Assembly: GCA_958510825.1 (NCBI GenBank)
Contig: OY294048.1
Location: 34,189,026-34,253,025 of the forward strand
DNA from: Brachypterus glaber
Lineage: Eukaryota; Arthropoda; Insecta; Coleoptera; Kateretidae
Reading direction: 5' to 3'
Length of the DNA stretch: 64,000 nt
The notes beneath the pieces were generated by a model. It saw nothing but the letters and a program-made list of their open reading frames with translations, made no database searches and was not told the DNA's origin. The position numbers were made by a program, and so were the translations under genes. Position 1 is the stretch's first letter; the number at the start of each line of letters is the position of its first letter. Positions 20,941 to 32,649 of the stretch are shown piece after piece.

Positions 20941-22201
20941 GTGGTTATATACTAAGGTAGCCCTAAAATAACTCTATGCAAATTTGCAAAAGTTGGTTTC
21001 ATTTTGAAACCCATTTTGAATTCAGGGGATGTGTGAGGTAATAGTATTATATTATTTTCTATTTTTGTAATGGATTAAAATTATAGTTATAGAAAGTTTT
21101 TTTTCTGAATTATTGCAGTTTGAAACTAAATAGACGGTCTCTAATAATCTAATTTTCTAAAATCAAGATAAATCTTCATCAGAAACTTTTAAATGAAAAC
21201 AAACTGTAAAGTGCAAAACTTAAAAATAAATCTATACATATTAAAGAGTTTATTTAGATTTATTTAAAGGTTAAATAAATAAAAACTTCTTTAACTCAGA
21301 GCTCATATAAATACTGCTGCCAACAAAATAATATTATTCTCTATTAAACCTTTAAAGGTTTAAAAAATATAAATAAAAATTTATGAATAATTTTTTTTAT
21401 TTTTTTGAATATATAATTAAATTAATTATTATTATATTTACAATTATAATTATAATTATATCAAAATAAATTGTAGTAATTTCTGTCAAAAAAAAAGTAA
21501 AATTTGAATATCTTAAAAACAAGGAGAAGGCGTATAGAAATATTTTTTTATATTCTTAAAATTTTTAAGTATCTAGTTTTCCTGATATGTTATAACATAA
21601 CGTTATGTTAAACGTTAAAATAAAAGTTTTATTTCTCAAATCCGATTTCACAGAATTAATGAGTATTAAAAACGAACAAATTGAGCTTAAAAAATTTAAA
21701 AGCTATAGTAATAACTGAGAAATAGGCATTTAAAAAATGCTTAAGTTTTTTTTTAACTTTTCTCCAAACCGTAAAAAAAACAAAATATTTTTAAAATCTG
21801 CGTAAAAAACTGCATCTGATAGATGTATAAAGTGCTTGGAAAAAAAAATTAGGGCTGAAAACAACGATATTTAGTTTTTTTTCTCAGAATCCCGAACCGA
21901 AGTCAGCAAATGGAGCTTAAATTCGTGTTCAGCATCAAAAAGTACATAAAAAATGATATATCAGACAAAATGGAAATATATGTTTTTTTTTTGTCGACCA
22001 GTGTTATTAGCAGAATCCAGCAATGTGTATTTCTGAATAACCCTGTACTATTAGCATACTTGAAAATCAATCAAATCAAACACTGTAATGATTTTTCTCA
22101 ACATTTCCTCAATATATCAGCAAATCATAATATTATTATACCCGTCGCAGCCTCATGGCTAGAAGAGTATTATAAGATTTATTTATTTGATTGATTCTGA
22201 A
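20941..22201. other. Unassigned AT-rich stretch
   Basis: No gene is supported. It contains AT-rich palindromic runs near 21410-21470 (TAATTATTATTATATTTACAA). A 94-codon frame at 21910-22194 has no recognisable domain or codon signature and is not called. Confidence 0.4.
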
Positions 22202-23387
22202 CCCAGGTAGCAAGTGATGTTATGTTACAAGAAATTAACATCAATTTTGGTTGTATTTTTAAACTAAATCATAACATCACATAATATTAAAAAATAATAT
22301 TTATTTAACATCACATTTGCAACGTTACAGGTGAGATGTGACAACCATGTTATTTAATAACAAATATTTACCAACGCTGTGAATATATCGGATGTCACAT
22401 ATTAACGTGGCTTTCACGTGAATGTCATGTTATTTTGCTTCTCACCGACGTTCGAAGCAAAAAAATCGATATAAGATGATGTTGATAGAGTAAATCATTA
22501 TACGGAAATTGTAAACACATTATTCGATTTCCAATGGATAAGAGGCTCTGCCGGGCTTCTCAAGACCACGGATTAAGGGAATATATTCTCCGCTTAATCT
22601 GCAATTTCGTATTTAGAATCTATCTGTTTCAATCTGTGATTGTTTCAATTCCTGATTGATTTTAAATTGTTTATAGGGTTATGGCGTTTTTACTGTTTTT
22701 ATTTAGAAAAAGCTAATTACCTAGGATATTATTTAAATATTAGAGTACGAGTTACGGCACCCATACGATATTAGATATACACGGAAAGAAATTAGTGGGC
22801 TCTGCGCTATACATTATAAGATATTTGGTAACAGTGGCAAATTATAGTGATTTAAGCTATAGATTATAAGGGACACAATAACTAATAATGTTAAAAATAA
22901 ATTGGAAACGATTATATATATTACAGACACGATTATATTTATTACAGACACTATTATAAATTTACAGAAATTTTATTATATTATAAAAATTATTAGCACG
23001 GACAATAATTAAATCTATTTAAGCTATAAATGCCATACTATTTGTTATATTTTTTTATTCACTAAACAATTAAAGTATTTCATATAAATTTTTACACTGA
23101 CTGCCATAATTGTAAGAGAAAGCCTTGTATTTATATAATAAGCGATTATAATTTGCTTGGTATGTATGTTATAGCGCTCCTAGCTATAATTTTTTTTTTC
23201 CGTGTACCAGCGCAGAAATGTGGATTTATGATGTCAAAAACACGTTATTTTCGGGATGTCATTGTGTGATGTTATTAGGACATCCCCACCATGCTACATT
23301 CTTGTTAAATGTGTCTACAATCTTAACATCACATGTCACATATTAACGTGGCTTTCACGTGAATGCCATGTTATTTTGCTACCTGGG
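22202..23387. mobile_element. 1.2-kb TIR element with CCCAGGTAGCAA ends
   Basis: CCCAGGTAGCAA (22202-22213) and TTGCTACCTGGG (23376-23387) are perfect 12-bp terminal inverted repeats. A ~50-bp module, CACATATTAACGTGGCTTTC with GTTATTTTGCT, occurs twice, at about 22396-22440 and 23335-23380. Many ATGTTA/TAACAT words fill the subterminal parts. There is no transposase; it is a non-autonomous DNA transposon interrupted by a smaller element. Confidence 0.8.
22778..23206. mobile_element. Small element nested in the CCCAGGTAGCAA transposon
   Basis: It is bounded by TACACGGAAA at the left and TTTCCGTGTA at the right (inverted repeats) with AT-rich TATAATTTATTA-like words inside. It separates the two internal modules of the host element. 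It is non-coding and its boundaries are approximate. Confidence 0.6.
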
Positions 23388-23439
23388 AATGCGACACTTG
23401 TTGTTCATGTTTTGCCGGCGAAAAGTTGGACTTTGTGGC

Positions 23440-23930
23440 CCTAGGACCAAAAAGTTTTTTTAGTCTGCTAACTAAAACTTGTTATTTTCAAGCTTTTTTA
23501 AAATAAGATGCTTTATCTTTAGTGTATTATTTATAAAGAAATATGATCTTTTGTTCACTTTTGGTCTTGAACTATATGTTCTTATTGACCAGATACAAGT
23601 ATTATAATCATTTTATATAAATTAAAATTTCTTTTGTAACATAACCTTAAAACTTTTTGGTTTGCCGGATTCATCAACTAAAATAAATAAAAAACCCAAA
23701 ATTTCAATTGTAAAATTAATTTTAATATTTATAATATTTAAATATAATTACAGAATGGTTTCAGAAGTATTATTATTTTCATGACAAACACATTTTAACA
23801 CAAATTAGTCAAAACACTGAGCTAATTTAAAAACGAAACCGCATACAAAAGAAACGATTTAATTGTTTTTTAGCGATTTGATTGGATAGCAGTTTGTCAT
23901 GGATAACTAGATAGGTAATAATACAGTAAA
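23440..23930 (+). repeat. Dispersed repeat family D, copy 1
   Basis: It aligns at roughly 80% (by eye) with 27470-28205. Both share CCAGATACAAGTAT, AAAATTTCAATTGTAAAAT, AGCGATTTGATTGGATAGCA and CATGGATAACTA. No coding capacity is visible. The second copy carries a MITE at the point where this copy is continuous. Confidence 0.7.
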
Positions 23931-24392
23931 CAATAAATATAACAATAAGTATTTTTTGCAATTTATAATTAAATATATTTTATCCAATACATACAGATAA
24001 TGAGACAATTACCAGCTTTATTTTAAATAGATAAAAAACTCAATAATAACCCCCGCGTGGCTTTTACTTTATTGAGTGGATAATTATTTATTTTACCCAC
24101 TCAACTGTCAGTTGTCAAATTATTTTCTTGTAAATGTCATTAAAATTTTTAATAAAAATATGAATTTCTAAGCTATTTAGGTTAATTTTCTCATGGGCAA
24201 TATCTTACTTTACCCGCTAGTACCATAAATTACTATTAATAATTTATTATAATTAGTAAAATTCGAATAAAAAATATTGCTTAGAAAATGTTTGAAACTT
24301 AAATTCGTTACAAAAAGCTCGGGACCGCAAGAAAGATTTTTTATGAATTGTATTTAATAATTATTAAGTTAAAAACATTTGCTTGGAAGCAA
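23931..24392. other. Unassigned AT-rich stretch
   Basis: No gene recognised. GAGTGGATAATTATTTATTT and TTACCCACTCAACTG at 24095-24115 suggest a minor palindrome. Confidence 0.35.
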
Positions 24393-24511
24393 AATTACCA
24401 AAAATACAGCTGCTTGTAGTTTAGGTGGTTTAAAGAATTAGGTGAAGGTATATTTAAAGATTATTTCCTGAAAAAATGTGGATAAAACAAGCAGCTGTAT
24501 TTTTGGTAATT
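24393..24511. repeat. Perfect 25-bp inverted repeat
   Basis: 24393-24417 and 24487-24511 are exact reverse complements (core CAAAAATACAGCTGCTTGT). The 69-bp loop is unrelated. It is probably a small MITE of about 120 bp. Confidence 0.8.
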
Positions 24512-24519
24512 TTTAGCCA

Positions 24520-24680
24520 TCGACATACAGGGCTGGACAGTACAAGCCCGAGCCCCGGTGAACCCCTGTCAAAAAATAGATAATTTTTGCCGCCGGGCCC
24601 CCTCGAAAGCTCGGGCCCCGGGAAATCCTCCCCCCTTCCCCCCTGAATCCGACCCTCTCGGCATAATAGTGACGTATATA
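24520..24680. other. GC-rich fragment
   Basis: The stretch contains GCCCGAGCCCCGG, GGGCCCCCTCGAAAGCTCGGG and a C-rich run. It stands out from the AT-rich background and looks like the end of a dispersed GC-rich repeat. It has no gene; a minus-strand 79-codon frame here is not supported. Confidence 0.4.
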
Positions 24681-24859
24681 AATAGCGAGATGATATTTAA
24701 TCGCTCTTAAATAGCGAATTTGAGGAAAATAATCATACCAAAAAAAAAACATTTATGAACAAAAAAGTTACAGGGGGCGCCATATTTTAAAAAATATATA
24801 AAATATATAGAAGGAAAAGTCCTAACTCAAGATTAAAAAAATATACTTTAATTAATATA

Positions 24860-26364
24860 GGGGAACAGGGGGCACAGTGAGTCACTTACTTTTTCAGAGC
24901 GCATATTTTTAAAAGTTTTGACAATAACTCAGATTTTTTTTCATATTACGTTTCTTTGATCTCTAAGCTAACATAATTTGCAGGTTTATATTAAAAATGA
25001 ATAGACCATGATTTTTTAGAAGTATTTTTTTGACAGTATGTCATTTGATTCACTGAGCCCCCAGTACGGGGTACAGTGAATCACTGCAAGGGGTACAGTG
25101 AGTCAGTATGGGGTACAGTTAATCGTCATATTTAAATAAATTAAGATTTATTAATTTAAAAAAAAATGTTTATTTTAGATACCTACATAGTAAAATAAAC
25201 TTAAATAAAACTCTTTGGTAACAAAAAACAAAACTTAAAATTAATTAACGTAGGTAAATTAAAACCTTGAAAATGAAACTCTTAAGTAAGAAAAAAAACA
25301 AAAGTCAAAATAAACTAACGTAAATCAAGACCCTGAAAAACAATGTTAAATGTATACACTTATTGTATATTGTATAAACCAATTTTCAAAAAAATCATCA
25401 CCACCTCTAAGGGGGTGGATTTGGAAAAAATAATTTCAAGATATAGTTTTAGCAACCTCAAAAACCCCCATATTCAAATTTTCACGAAAATATAAAATAT
25501 TTACCCCTCGATTTACCCCCTCAACCCTGCAGGGGTGGAGTTAGAATTTTGTTATTATCAGATTCGATTTCAGCAATATTAAAAACCCCTATAATGAAAT
25601 TTTCAATTTTTTTTTGTAAATATTGTTATCGCTCGGGATTGTTTTTGGTGAACAATCTAAAGCGAGAACTTTTGGTAACATACCTGTATGCCAAAGTCTC
25701 TAGCTTAAAGCGTTCTTAAGTTATCGTGCCACAAGATTTCCCGGACAGACCGACCAATCGACCAACAATTTTTTTTTAAATTGAAATTGATTTATATCGA
25801 CATAAAAGTCATAAAACGCAAAAATACGCAAAAAAAATAATAATTTTCACGAATACAATTTGGAAAATTTTAAAAATGGAAAAGCAAAATTCCTATAATA
25901 ATTTTAATTATTAATATACAGGAACATTTAACCATAGTTGAGGCGCAGTGGATCATGAGCCACTGTGTCCAATCGGTCTTTGACTCACTGTGTCCCCCCA
26001 GTAACCAGACCAGTTCAAAGTGGACATAAAAAAACATACCAAATATCTGATAAATTTGTGTAAACACACTTATTTAAGAGTTAATAAAGAATATAAAAAT
26101 GCCAAATTACACTGGAATTTACGTAAAAGTAGTACAAATATACCTAATTAACAGATTAACAAAAAAAATACTTTCATTATTTATTTTATGCAGCCACCTC
26201 TTCGCTTCAACACACGCCACGCAGGTTTGCCGGCAACTGACTCTTTATCTAGAGAAACGTCTTCTTAGCGCGCCATTAGAAAGCGGCGTTTATAAAACTA
26301 ATATTGGTAGAGTTATAGTCAACGATTCATTGTGGCCAATGACTCACTGTGCCCCCTGTTCCCC
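24860..26364. mobile_element. 1.5-kb TIR element with GGGGAACAGGGGGCACAGTG ends
   Basis: Perfect ~25-bp terminal inverted repeats start GGGGAACAGGGGGCACAGTG at 24860 and end CACTGTGCCCCCTGTTCCCC at 26364, with TA dinucleotides on both sides as expected for a Tc1/mariner-type target-site duplication. Subterminal motifs (GGGGTACAGTGA(A/G)TCA, CACTGTGTCC) are repeated at 25070-25125 and 25960-26000. A module at 25395-25610 resembles the interior of the MITE at 12711-13071, perhaps a nested piece. I found no transposase. The 93-codon frame 26099-26380 runs into the right TIR and has no known domain. Confidence 0.8.
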
Positions 26365-27469
26365 TAAATATTTATACTAATTAAAGAAAGTTATAGGGGA
26401 CGCTTTGCGTACGAGGTGAAAAAATCATATTCAGTAATGTTTATCGAGAGAAAACGCAATATACTATCCATTGCGAATAGGTTACCATAGAATGCGAAGT
26501 ATTATATCTCTTCGCGCTTGATATAGTTTTATAAATAAAATTAATTTATTTATTTGAATAACTACATTTACTTAATAAAATAATGACCAGTTATTTGAAG
26601 CTGCCATTTATAAATAAACAAATTCGATTATCTGTGTAGGATAGTATAAGCACTTTTCAAAATATTTAGAAAAAACATAAATAAATGAACCGAGGTGCCA
26701 AAAAACCCGACTATGAAAAAATGCACGTGCTTCGAAACGTTTGTGAATCAGGAGTAATTTTTTAATTTAATGCTAACCCTATCTTACCGAATTCATAACA
26801 AAAATCTATAGATATCTCTGATTTTCCATTAAACTCCTGATATAATATGGATCGTATGATAGAATTCATAACAAAAATCTATAGATTTCTTTGATTTTCC
26901 GTTTTCCGGATGAAAACTATTAATATTTTCAAAATATGGAGTTTTATAAAGCCTGTCACTCGCGTGATCAAGACGAAACTTGTGACGCCCCGATCGCTAA
27001 TATCGGCCTAGCAGTTTTGGATCTAGAGGGTAACAAAATAGCTGGAAAATTTAGTGGTAGAGTTGGGAATTGGTAGTTGAGTTGGGAAAATTGATTGTCA
27101 GAGTTGAGAAGTTGGTAGTGGCGAAGACCTTTTTTATTTTATGGTCAGTTTTATTAGTTGAGAAAATTGGAGCGGTAGTTGTGAAGTTTGTTAGAGGCGA
27201 GGACCTTCTTTTAGCTACCAGAGGAAAAGCTTTTTTTTGAACCGGAAAATTTTTTAATGTTAATCTTTAGTTAGGAAATGTTTGTACTGCCCCTAACCCC
27301 CCCCCAAATGCCTCGGGTCACCCCTGGAAGTATGTCATAATATATAGTTATCCGCATGAAACAAAGTCTCCGACGAAAAGAGGAGGAATCATTCGAGCTC
27401 TTTTCTTTCCGTCAAAAGAGTAATAATGCGTGCGTTCCTACAACGAGCCTTTCACTTGCACACACAATC
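26365..27469. other. Unassigned stretch with short tandem motifs
   Basis: AATTCATAACAAAAATCTATAG occurs at about 26790 and 26862 as a local duplication. 27040-27240 is a low-complexity block of GAGTTGGGAA/GTTGGTAGT-type words with AGGCGAGGACC. There is a C run at 27297-27304. No gene is supported. Confidence 0.45.
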
Positions 27470-28205
27470 CAATCCAAAAAGTTTTTTTCGCCCACTAACT
27501 AAATTTTGTTATTTTTAATCTTTTTTTAAATACGATGCTTTACCTTTACTGTAATATTTATAAACAAATATGACCTTCTGTTTACTTTTGGTCTTCCGTC
27601 TTTTTGCCCAGAATCTGGCACCAGATACAAGTATCATAATCATTTCATGTAAATAAAAATTCCTTCTATAACATAACCTCAAAACACATGGTTAACCTTA
27701 ATCCGGATTCACCCACTAAAATAAATCACAAACACAAAATTTCAATTGTAAAATCAATTTCAATATTTATAATATTTAAATAGGTAAGTACTTAGGGGTC
27801 GTCCATAAAATACGTCACTCAAATTGATCAAAATTCATACACTTCATACCCCGTTTCTCGCGTTATTAAAGGATGTAGAGATTTCATAATTTGGCTACCC
27901 CCCCCCCCCCAATATGGTGGGTGTTAAAGGGTATGAAGTGTTTTAATTTTGGTCAATTTGCGTGACGTATTTTATGGACGACCCCTAATAATTATAGAAC
28001 TGTTTTAGAAGTATTAATATTTTCATAACAAACACATTTTAACACAAATTTGGTAATAAAAATACTAACTAAAGATAATATGAAAATGAAACGGCAGACC
28101 ACTAAATCAATGCTACAGACAAAAGAAACGATTCAATTATTTTTTAGCGATTTGATTGGATAGCATTTTATCATGGATAACTAATACGTTAATAATACAG
28201 TAAAG
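27470..28205 (+). repeat. Dispersed repeat family D, copy 2 (interrupted)
   Basis: A diverged relative of 23440-23930 in the same orientation. A MITE (27795-27985) splits it. Other differences are small indels. It is non-coding. Confidence 0.7.
27795..27985. mobile_element. MITE with GGGGTCGTCCATAAAATACG ends
   Basis: The ends GGGGTCGTCCATAAAATACG and CGTATTTTATGGACGACCCC are perfect inverted repeats bordered by TA on each side, and the interior arms (CACTTCATACCC and GGTATGAAGTG) also pair. Termini of this type are very common in insect genomes. Comparison with the uninterrupted family D copy at 23.7 kb shows it as an insertion. A C run at 27898-27910 sits at the hairpin centre. Confidence 0.9.
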
Positions 28206-28224
28206 AGTATATTTAAATAATTTA

Positions 28225-28320
28225 AGGGCGAAAAGTTAAATTTTGATTTTGTAGGTTTATTAATCTCGGGCAGGAGGCTTCTAAAAACCTACCTAATCAA
28301 AAAATTTAACTTTTCGCCCT
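28225..28320. mobile_element. 96-bp hairpin MITE
   Basis: AGGGCGAAAAGTTAAATTTT at the left is mirrored by AAAATTTAACTTTTCGCCCT at the right, and TTGTAGGTTT pairs with AAACCTACCT. It is only 96 bp and lies just before the larger palindromic MITE. Confidence 0.85.
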
Positions 28321-28429
28321 TTTTTTCGTAATCCTGTACACAGGCACACGAAAAAAAGATATTGTCCACCAGACGTTTTTGGTGTTGCTGAATCCGAATC
28401 TGGGGTTGGTTTGACTTGGTCAGATCGCA

Positions 28430-29509
28430 TTTTTTTTTTTTTTTTTAGTACAAACAGATATACATCCAAGTAGTACAATAAAAAGAAACATTACAAATAT
28501 AAAACGTATCGTTAGAATATAATCTAAATAAAATAGGAATCTTAATTAATTAGTTGTTTGTTCTAAGAAGTCTTTTAAAAGAAAATAGGCTCGTGCAAAA
28601 AATGTCAATATAACAAGAATTTATATTTCTGGCCAATCTAGGTACACTACTAAAGTGACCGTAATTAGTTCTAGTAAACGGAACATGTAATAAAGATGTA
28701 CAACGCGTGCTTACTCCAGGAACACGTAAGGAAAAAAGTTTTAAAATATCCGGACAATCAATTAGGTAATTAAATAACTTAAACATAAATATTTTGTCAA
28801 TATTTGTTCGGCGAGATTCAAGTGACTCCATTCCCAACAAAGTTAATTTATGATTATAGTTAATTTCATTAGGTATTTTAAGTTTATACAGCAAGAATTT
28901 GATAAACTTTTTTTGAACTTTTTCAATCAAGTTTTTATAACATTGTTGAGAGGGGGACCAAATAATTGCTGCATATTCAAGAATACTCCGTGACAAAGAA
29001 TTAAAAAGTAATAACATGGCAGGTACATCTGTAAAGTCTTGGCATTGCCTAATTACAAAACCACACATTCTAAGGGCTCTATTAACTATATTTTCTATAT
29101 GAGGGACAAAAGTTAATTTGTTATCAAATAACACACCCAAGTCAATGATACTGAAAACTCTCTCAAGCTCATCATTATTAATAACGTAATTAAATTCATA
29201 CGAAGTTAGCCTTTTAGAAAAAGATATAACTTTGCACTTACTAATATTAAGCTCTAAAAAGTTCTCATCACACCACCTAGAAATACGATCCAGATTTGAT
29301 TGTAAAATTAAATAATCAATGGTCGATGATACTTTTCTAAAAATCTTCATATCATCGGCAAACAAAAGTATTTCGCAATCTTCAACACATGCCATGATAT
29401 CGTTGATAAAAAGTAGAAAAATTATGGGACCTAAGTGAGACCCTTGAGGCACACCAGAAGTAACATCAATAAAATAACTTAATAACTTTAAAAAAGTTAA
29501 TATATGCTA
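28430..29509 (-). mobile_element. 5'-truncated Jockey-type LINE insertion
   Basis: The T run at 28430-28446 is the poly(A) tail of a minus-strand retrotransposon whose 5' end is cut at about 29505. The reverse-transcriptase end is described in the next entry. No clear target-site duplication is visible at the junctions. Confidence 0.85.
28550..29505 (-). pseudogene. Reverse transcriptase C-terminal half (Jockey-group LINE)
   Basis: The open frame continues upstream of its first possible start codon: VTSGVPQGSHLGPIIFLLFI is readable from about 29465, a standard non-LTR RT motif. Next come the catalytic FADD box (LLFADDMKIF), the WCDENFLELNISKCKVISFS segment, LGVLFDNKLTF and the thumb motif EYAAIIWSP, then a C-terminus ending at the stop at 28550. 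About 300 residues are intact without stops. Non-LTR RTs copy element RNA onto nicked chromosomal DNA. The endonuclease, ORF1 and RT motifs 1-3 are missing, so it cannot move by itself. The uninterrupted frame suggests recent insertion. Confidence 0.9.
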
Positions 29510-29634
29510 TCACTTTTTTGAGGTTGGATCTGACCGAGCCAAACCAACCCCAGTTCGAATTCAGCGACCCCGAAAAAATATAGAAATAATTGTCGGGTCT
29601 TGTGGACATGACCTTTTTTTTCGTGTGCCTGTGT

Positions 29635-30284
29635 AATAGATCATTTTATCAGACATTTTATGCCTTTCCAAGTGCATTTAATATTATTCAGACTTAATTT
29701 AATCCAATTATAAAGTTTATTTTTTTAAGTATAGTTATTTAAAAACTTCCCGCTTGTAAACAATCTCGAAATTACCATAGCAACGTAAGATACGTATGCG
29801 TCGTAAGCGAAATGACTAGGCCCAATTTACACAACCGTAAAACGTTACGTGCCATTAATGAGAACAAAACAATGGTTTATTCCTCTAAATTATTAGAATA
29901 AAAGCGATTTTATAAGCAAATTTGTTTCTACAGGAATACAAAAGTGTTTTTAGCAACAGCTTTATTAATTCTCTATAACTATAACTGCAGTTAAAGTTTT
30001 CTTTAAATACCTAGTATTTAGAATGAATAATTAAAAAAAATGAAACTATCTTCTATCTCATCACCATCGTTTGTATTCAATTAGGAATTACTGGAAAATT
30101 CTTGTAAATAGCTTTTACGTATTTTCTCTCCACTTCTATTCTTATCCATTGTTAGTTAATTAATGAATATGTTTTCAATTGCTCTTTCCTATAGTGCCTC
30201 AATGTGACGTTTTCTGTCTTAAAAGTAAACGTCACATAAAATCACTCTAGTTCCTTTTATCCTTAGATACATTCACACAAATCG
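29635..30284. other. Unassigned AT-rich stretch
   Basis: No gene or repeat boundary is recognised. Confidence 0.4.
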
Positions 30285-30920
30285 TACAGGGCGATCCAAC
30301 TTTCAGTACGCAAGTCAAAAACTCAGTAATGGCTGAAGCGATTTCAAAAATTTAATATAATTATTAATTTTTGTAAAATATTTTACTTTGGTTGTTATGA
30401 AACACAAGCGTCCCTTAAGTTAAGGGTTGGTATTTTTATTTCTTTTGTAAGCCAAAGATAGCACTTTTTAAGATCCTTGAAATAAGGTATCAAAATAACT
30501 GGGAATTAATTATAAATAAAACAGTTGGGGTGGCTGGTAGCTAAAGGATAGGAGTTACAACCCCCATAAATTAAACTGAAATTATTTATTTTTAAATATT
30601 GATATTTATTTTTAAATATTTAGCTTTTATTGTAAATATTTTGTACCAATTTTTTTGATATAAAGTCATTCGTCCTTAAGTTACGGATTGATATATTTAA
30701 TTTTTGTTTTTACCAAAACACTGCATTTTTTTAAGCTCTTTCAAATAACGTTTAACAAGAAGGAAATTGCTATTTAAGATTCTAATGTTGGGGTGTCTGA
30801 AGGTTAGGGGTGAAAGTTACAACCCCAAAATTATATTCTTAAATTTCTTCCTTGAAAACCCAAATTGACCTATTTTTTATAATTTCCATATTGTGCTTAG
30901 TTTGCAAGTCATTTGGGGTG
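30285..30920. repeat. Diverged tandem duplication (~265-bp unit)
   Basis: 30380-30600 and 30640-30850 are related: CCTTAAGTTA(A/C)GG, the TT(A)AAG(A/C)TC(C/T)TT stretch and GTTACAACCCC occur in both, in order. The preceding ACAGGGCGATCCAACTTTCA resembles ACAGGGTAATCGAAACTTGA at 61787, so this may be a dispersed element. It is non-coding. Confidence 0.5.
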
Positions 30921-30924
30921 GATA

Positions 30925-31855
30925 CCCTAGTAGAAATTTAACGTTAGAAAAATGTTTTTCTAACGTTAGAAAACTGTATAAAAGTACGTTATGAAATATG
31001 TGCAAATGTCCCGCTTTTTAACGTTAGAATCTAAAGTTAGTTACAAACGTTAATCTAACGTTAGATTTTTAAGTTAGAAATACGTTATAAGTACGTTTAA
31101 TTTCTAACTTTAGGAGGGGGCGTGGCCAACTGGGAAATTTACCTACCTGCATCATACACTGGCATCTGCAGACAAATTTATTCATATAAATAAATCTTAA
31201 TATATTTTAGTAATCATAATATTTTTAAACATAATTTCGTTACATTTATTTATAAAATAGATATCTCTTTAGGTGGCCCTAAATATTTTTCGTGTAATAT
31301 GCTGTTATACTTCGATAAATACGTTTACCTCTCAGAAAAAAATTTTTAGTTATTTATTTATACATTCATAATCTTAAAATATTTGTTCAATTCTAGTACA
31401 TTGTTGCCAGAATTACTATATTTTGACTTTTGGGGGATATTTTTTAAAACTTATTATAGAAATAATAAATAATTATCAAACCTAGGCACATAGCTGTCTG
31501 AGTATTTTCTACTATAGCTTACGTATTAATGGAAATTTAAAAAATATTTAAAGTTAGAATAAGGTTAGAAAAAGGTTAGAATTTAGTTAGGGAACTAACG
31601 TTAGATTTGTGTATTTTATAACGTTTTTGTCAAACGTTATTTTTTAAGGTTAGATTTATATATTTTATAACGTTTTTGTCAAAAGTTAGTTTTTAAGGTT
31701 AGATTTATATATTTTATAATGTTTTTGTCAAACGTTAGTTTTTAAGGTTAGATTTATATATTTTATAACGTTTTTGTATAACGTTTGAGACTAAACATAA
31801 AAAGTCATTAATCTAATGTTATGTTAAGTTAGATTTATGTACTTTTCTACCAGGG
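30925..31855. mobile_element. TIR element with CCCT(A/G)GTAGAAA ends and AACGTT-rich interior
   Basis: CCCTAGTAGAAA at the left and TTTCTACCAGGG at the right are inverted repeats bordered by TA dinucleotides (30923-30924, 31856-31857). Subterminal DNA on both sides is packed with TAACGTTAGA motifs in both orientations, and a 49-bp minisatellite lies near the right end. There is no transposase, so it would be a non-autonomous DNA transposon. Confidence 0.75.
31600..31790. repeat. 49-bp minisatellite, about four units
   Basis: Units of GTTAGATTTATATATTTTAT followed by AACGTTTTTGTCAAACGTTA repeat with few differences. The array is inside the right half of the CCCTGGTAGAAA element, next to its terminus. 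Confidence 0.9.
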
Positions 31856-32205
31856 TAGTTTCCAAATGATTACCCTGTTTGATGGAATGCGTATTACATA
31901 TCTTCAGGACTTGTTTTCTACTGATTTAAATCTATTGAACTATAAATAATATATGTAGTAGATTTTAATCAAATTAATTTATTTTAGTAAGAGAAATGTG
32001 TAGGTACTAGATTACTGGTTTAAATTAATTAACAATTATAATTATTAACTAATTTAAAACGGTAATCCAATAATTATAATTAAATATTATTTTAATTTTA
32101 TCATTGATTAATGATTTTAGTAGGACGAACTAGGGATAATATCTGTAGGGCATTTTCATGTGTGAGCCACACTAAATCATATGAAAATTTACATAATACT
32201 ATTAT
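31856..32205. other. Unassigned AT-rich stretch
   Basis: AT-rich DNA with alternating TTAATTATAATTATTAACT words. No gene. Confidence 0.4.
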
Positions 32206-32212
32206 TTACCAA

Positions 32213-32310
32213 GTGAGAGAAGTTTAACATTTTTGACCTGCGTCAAATTGCGGGATGAGCGCGCTAGCGCGAAGCCCGCAAGACGCGGTCTAAAATGTTA
32301 AATCTTCACT
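32213..32310. repeat. Foldback with GC-rich centre
   Basis: AGTGAGAGAAGTTTAACAT pairs with ATGTTAAATCTTCACT, GACCTGCGTC with GACGCGGTC, TTGCGGG with CCCGCAA, and the centre is GCGCGCTAGCGCG. It is a small MITE-like palindrome of about 100 bp. A similar GC-rich foldback is at 41448-41543. Confidence 0.75.
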
Positions 32311-32649
32311 CATGTGGAAAATATAGTATTTTTTTCACTACCAGTACAATTAATTAGCTACTTATTTATTTTACTAAAATTTAATGAAAAAGCTACTTTC
32401 TTTAGTTAATTTTTCCATCAAGTTCTTCCCTCTTCAATACAACTCTGCCTACTGATTTTAATGAACCGGAAAACCCCACAGTACCCCACATCTTTGATAC
32501 AAATTCACCTTATACAGAACACTCAGAAACTTTAACACATATAATTTAATAGTAAAACAGAGAAATAAATATACCAATAACATCACCTGCTCATATAAAT
32601 ATGTCTTACCGAAATTGTACAATTAACTATAATTTTTATAAGTTGTTTA
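32311..32649. other. Unassigned AT-rich stretch
   Basis: No gene is recognised. Confidence 0.35.

Larger units (their letters stand above)
28339..29634. mobile_element. Palindromic MITE family C, copy 2, split by a LINE
   Basis: The left half (28339-28430) and right half (29510-29634) match the two halves of the copy at 7233-7502. Both outer ends show the full terminus CACAGGCACACGAAAAAA and its complement. Between the halves lies a ~1.08-kb LINE insertion. The inner part of the left arm (GTTGCTAACCTC onwards) is missing, so insertion was accompanied by a deletion or happened in an asymmetric copy. Confidence 0.85.

Noticed and set aside
26099..26380. 93-codon plus-strand frame in the 1.5-kb TIR element, as possible transposase
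   Set aside because: No transposase motif, and the frame runs through the terminal inverted repeat.
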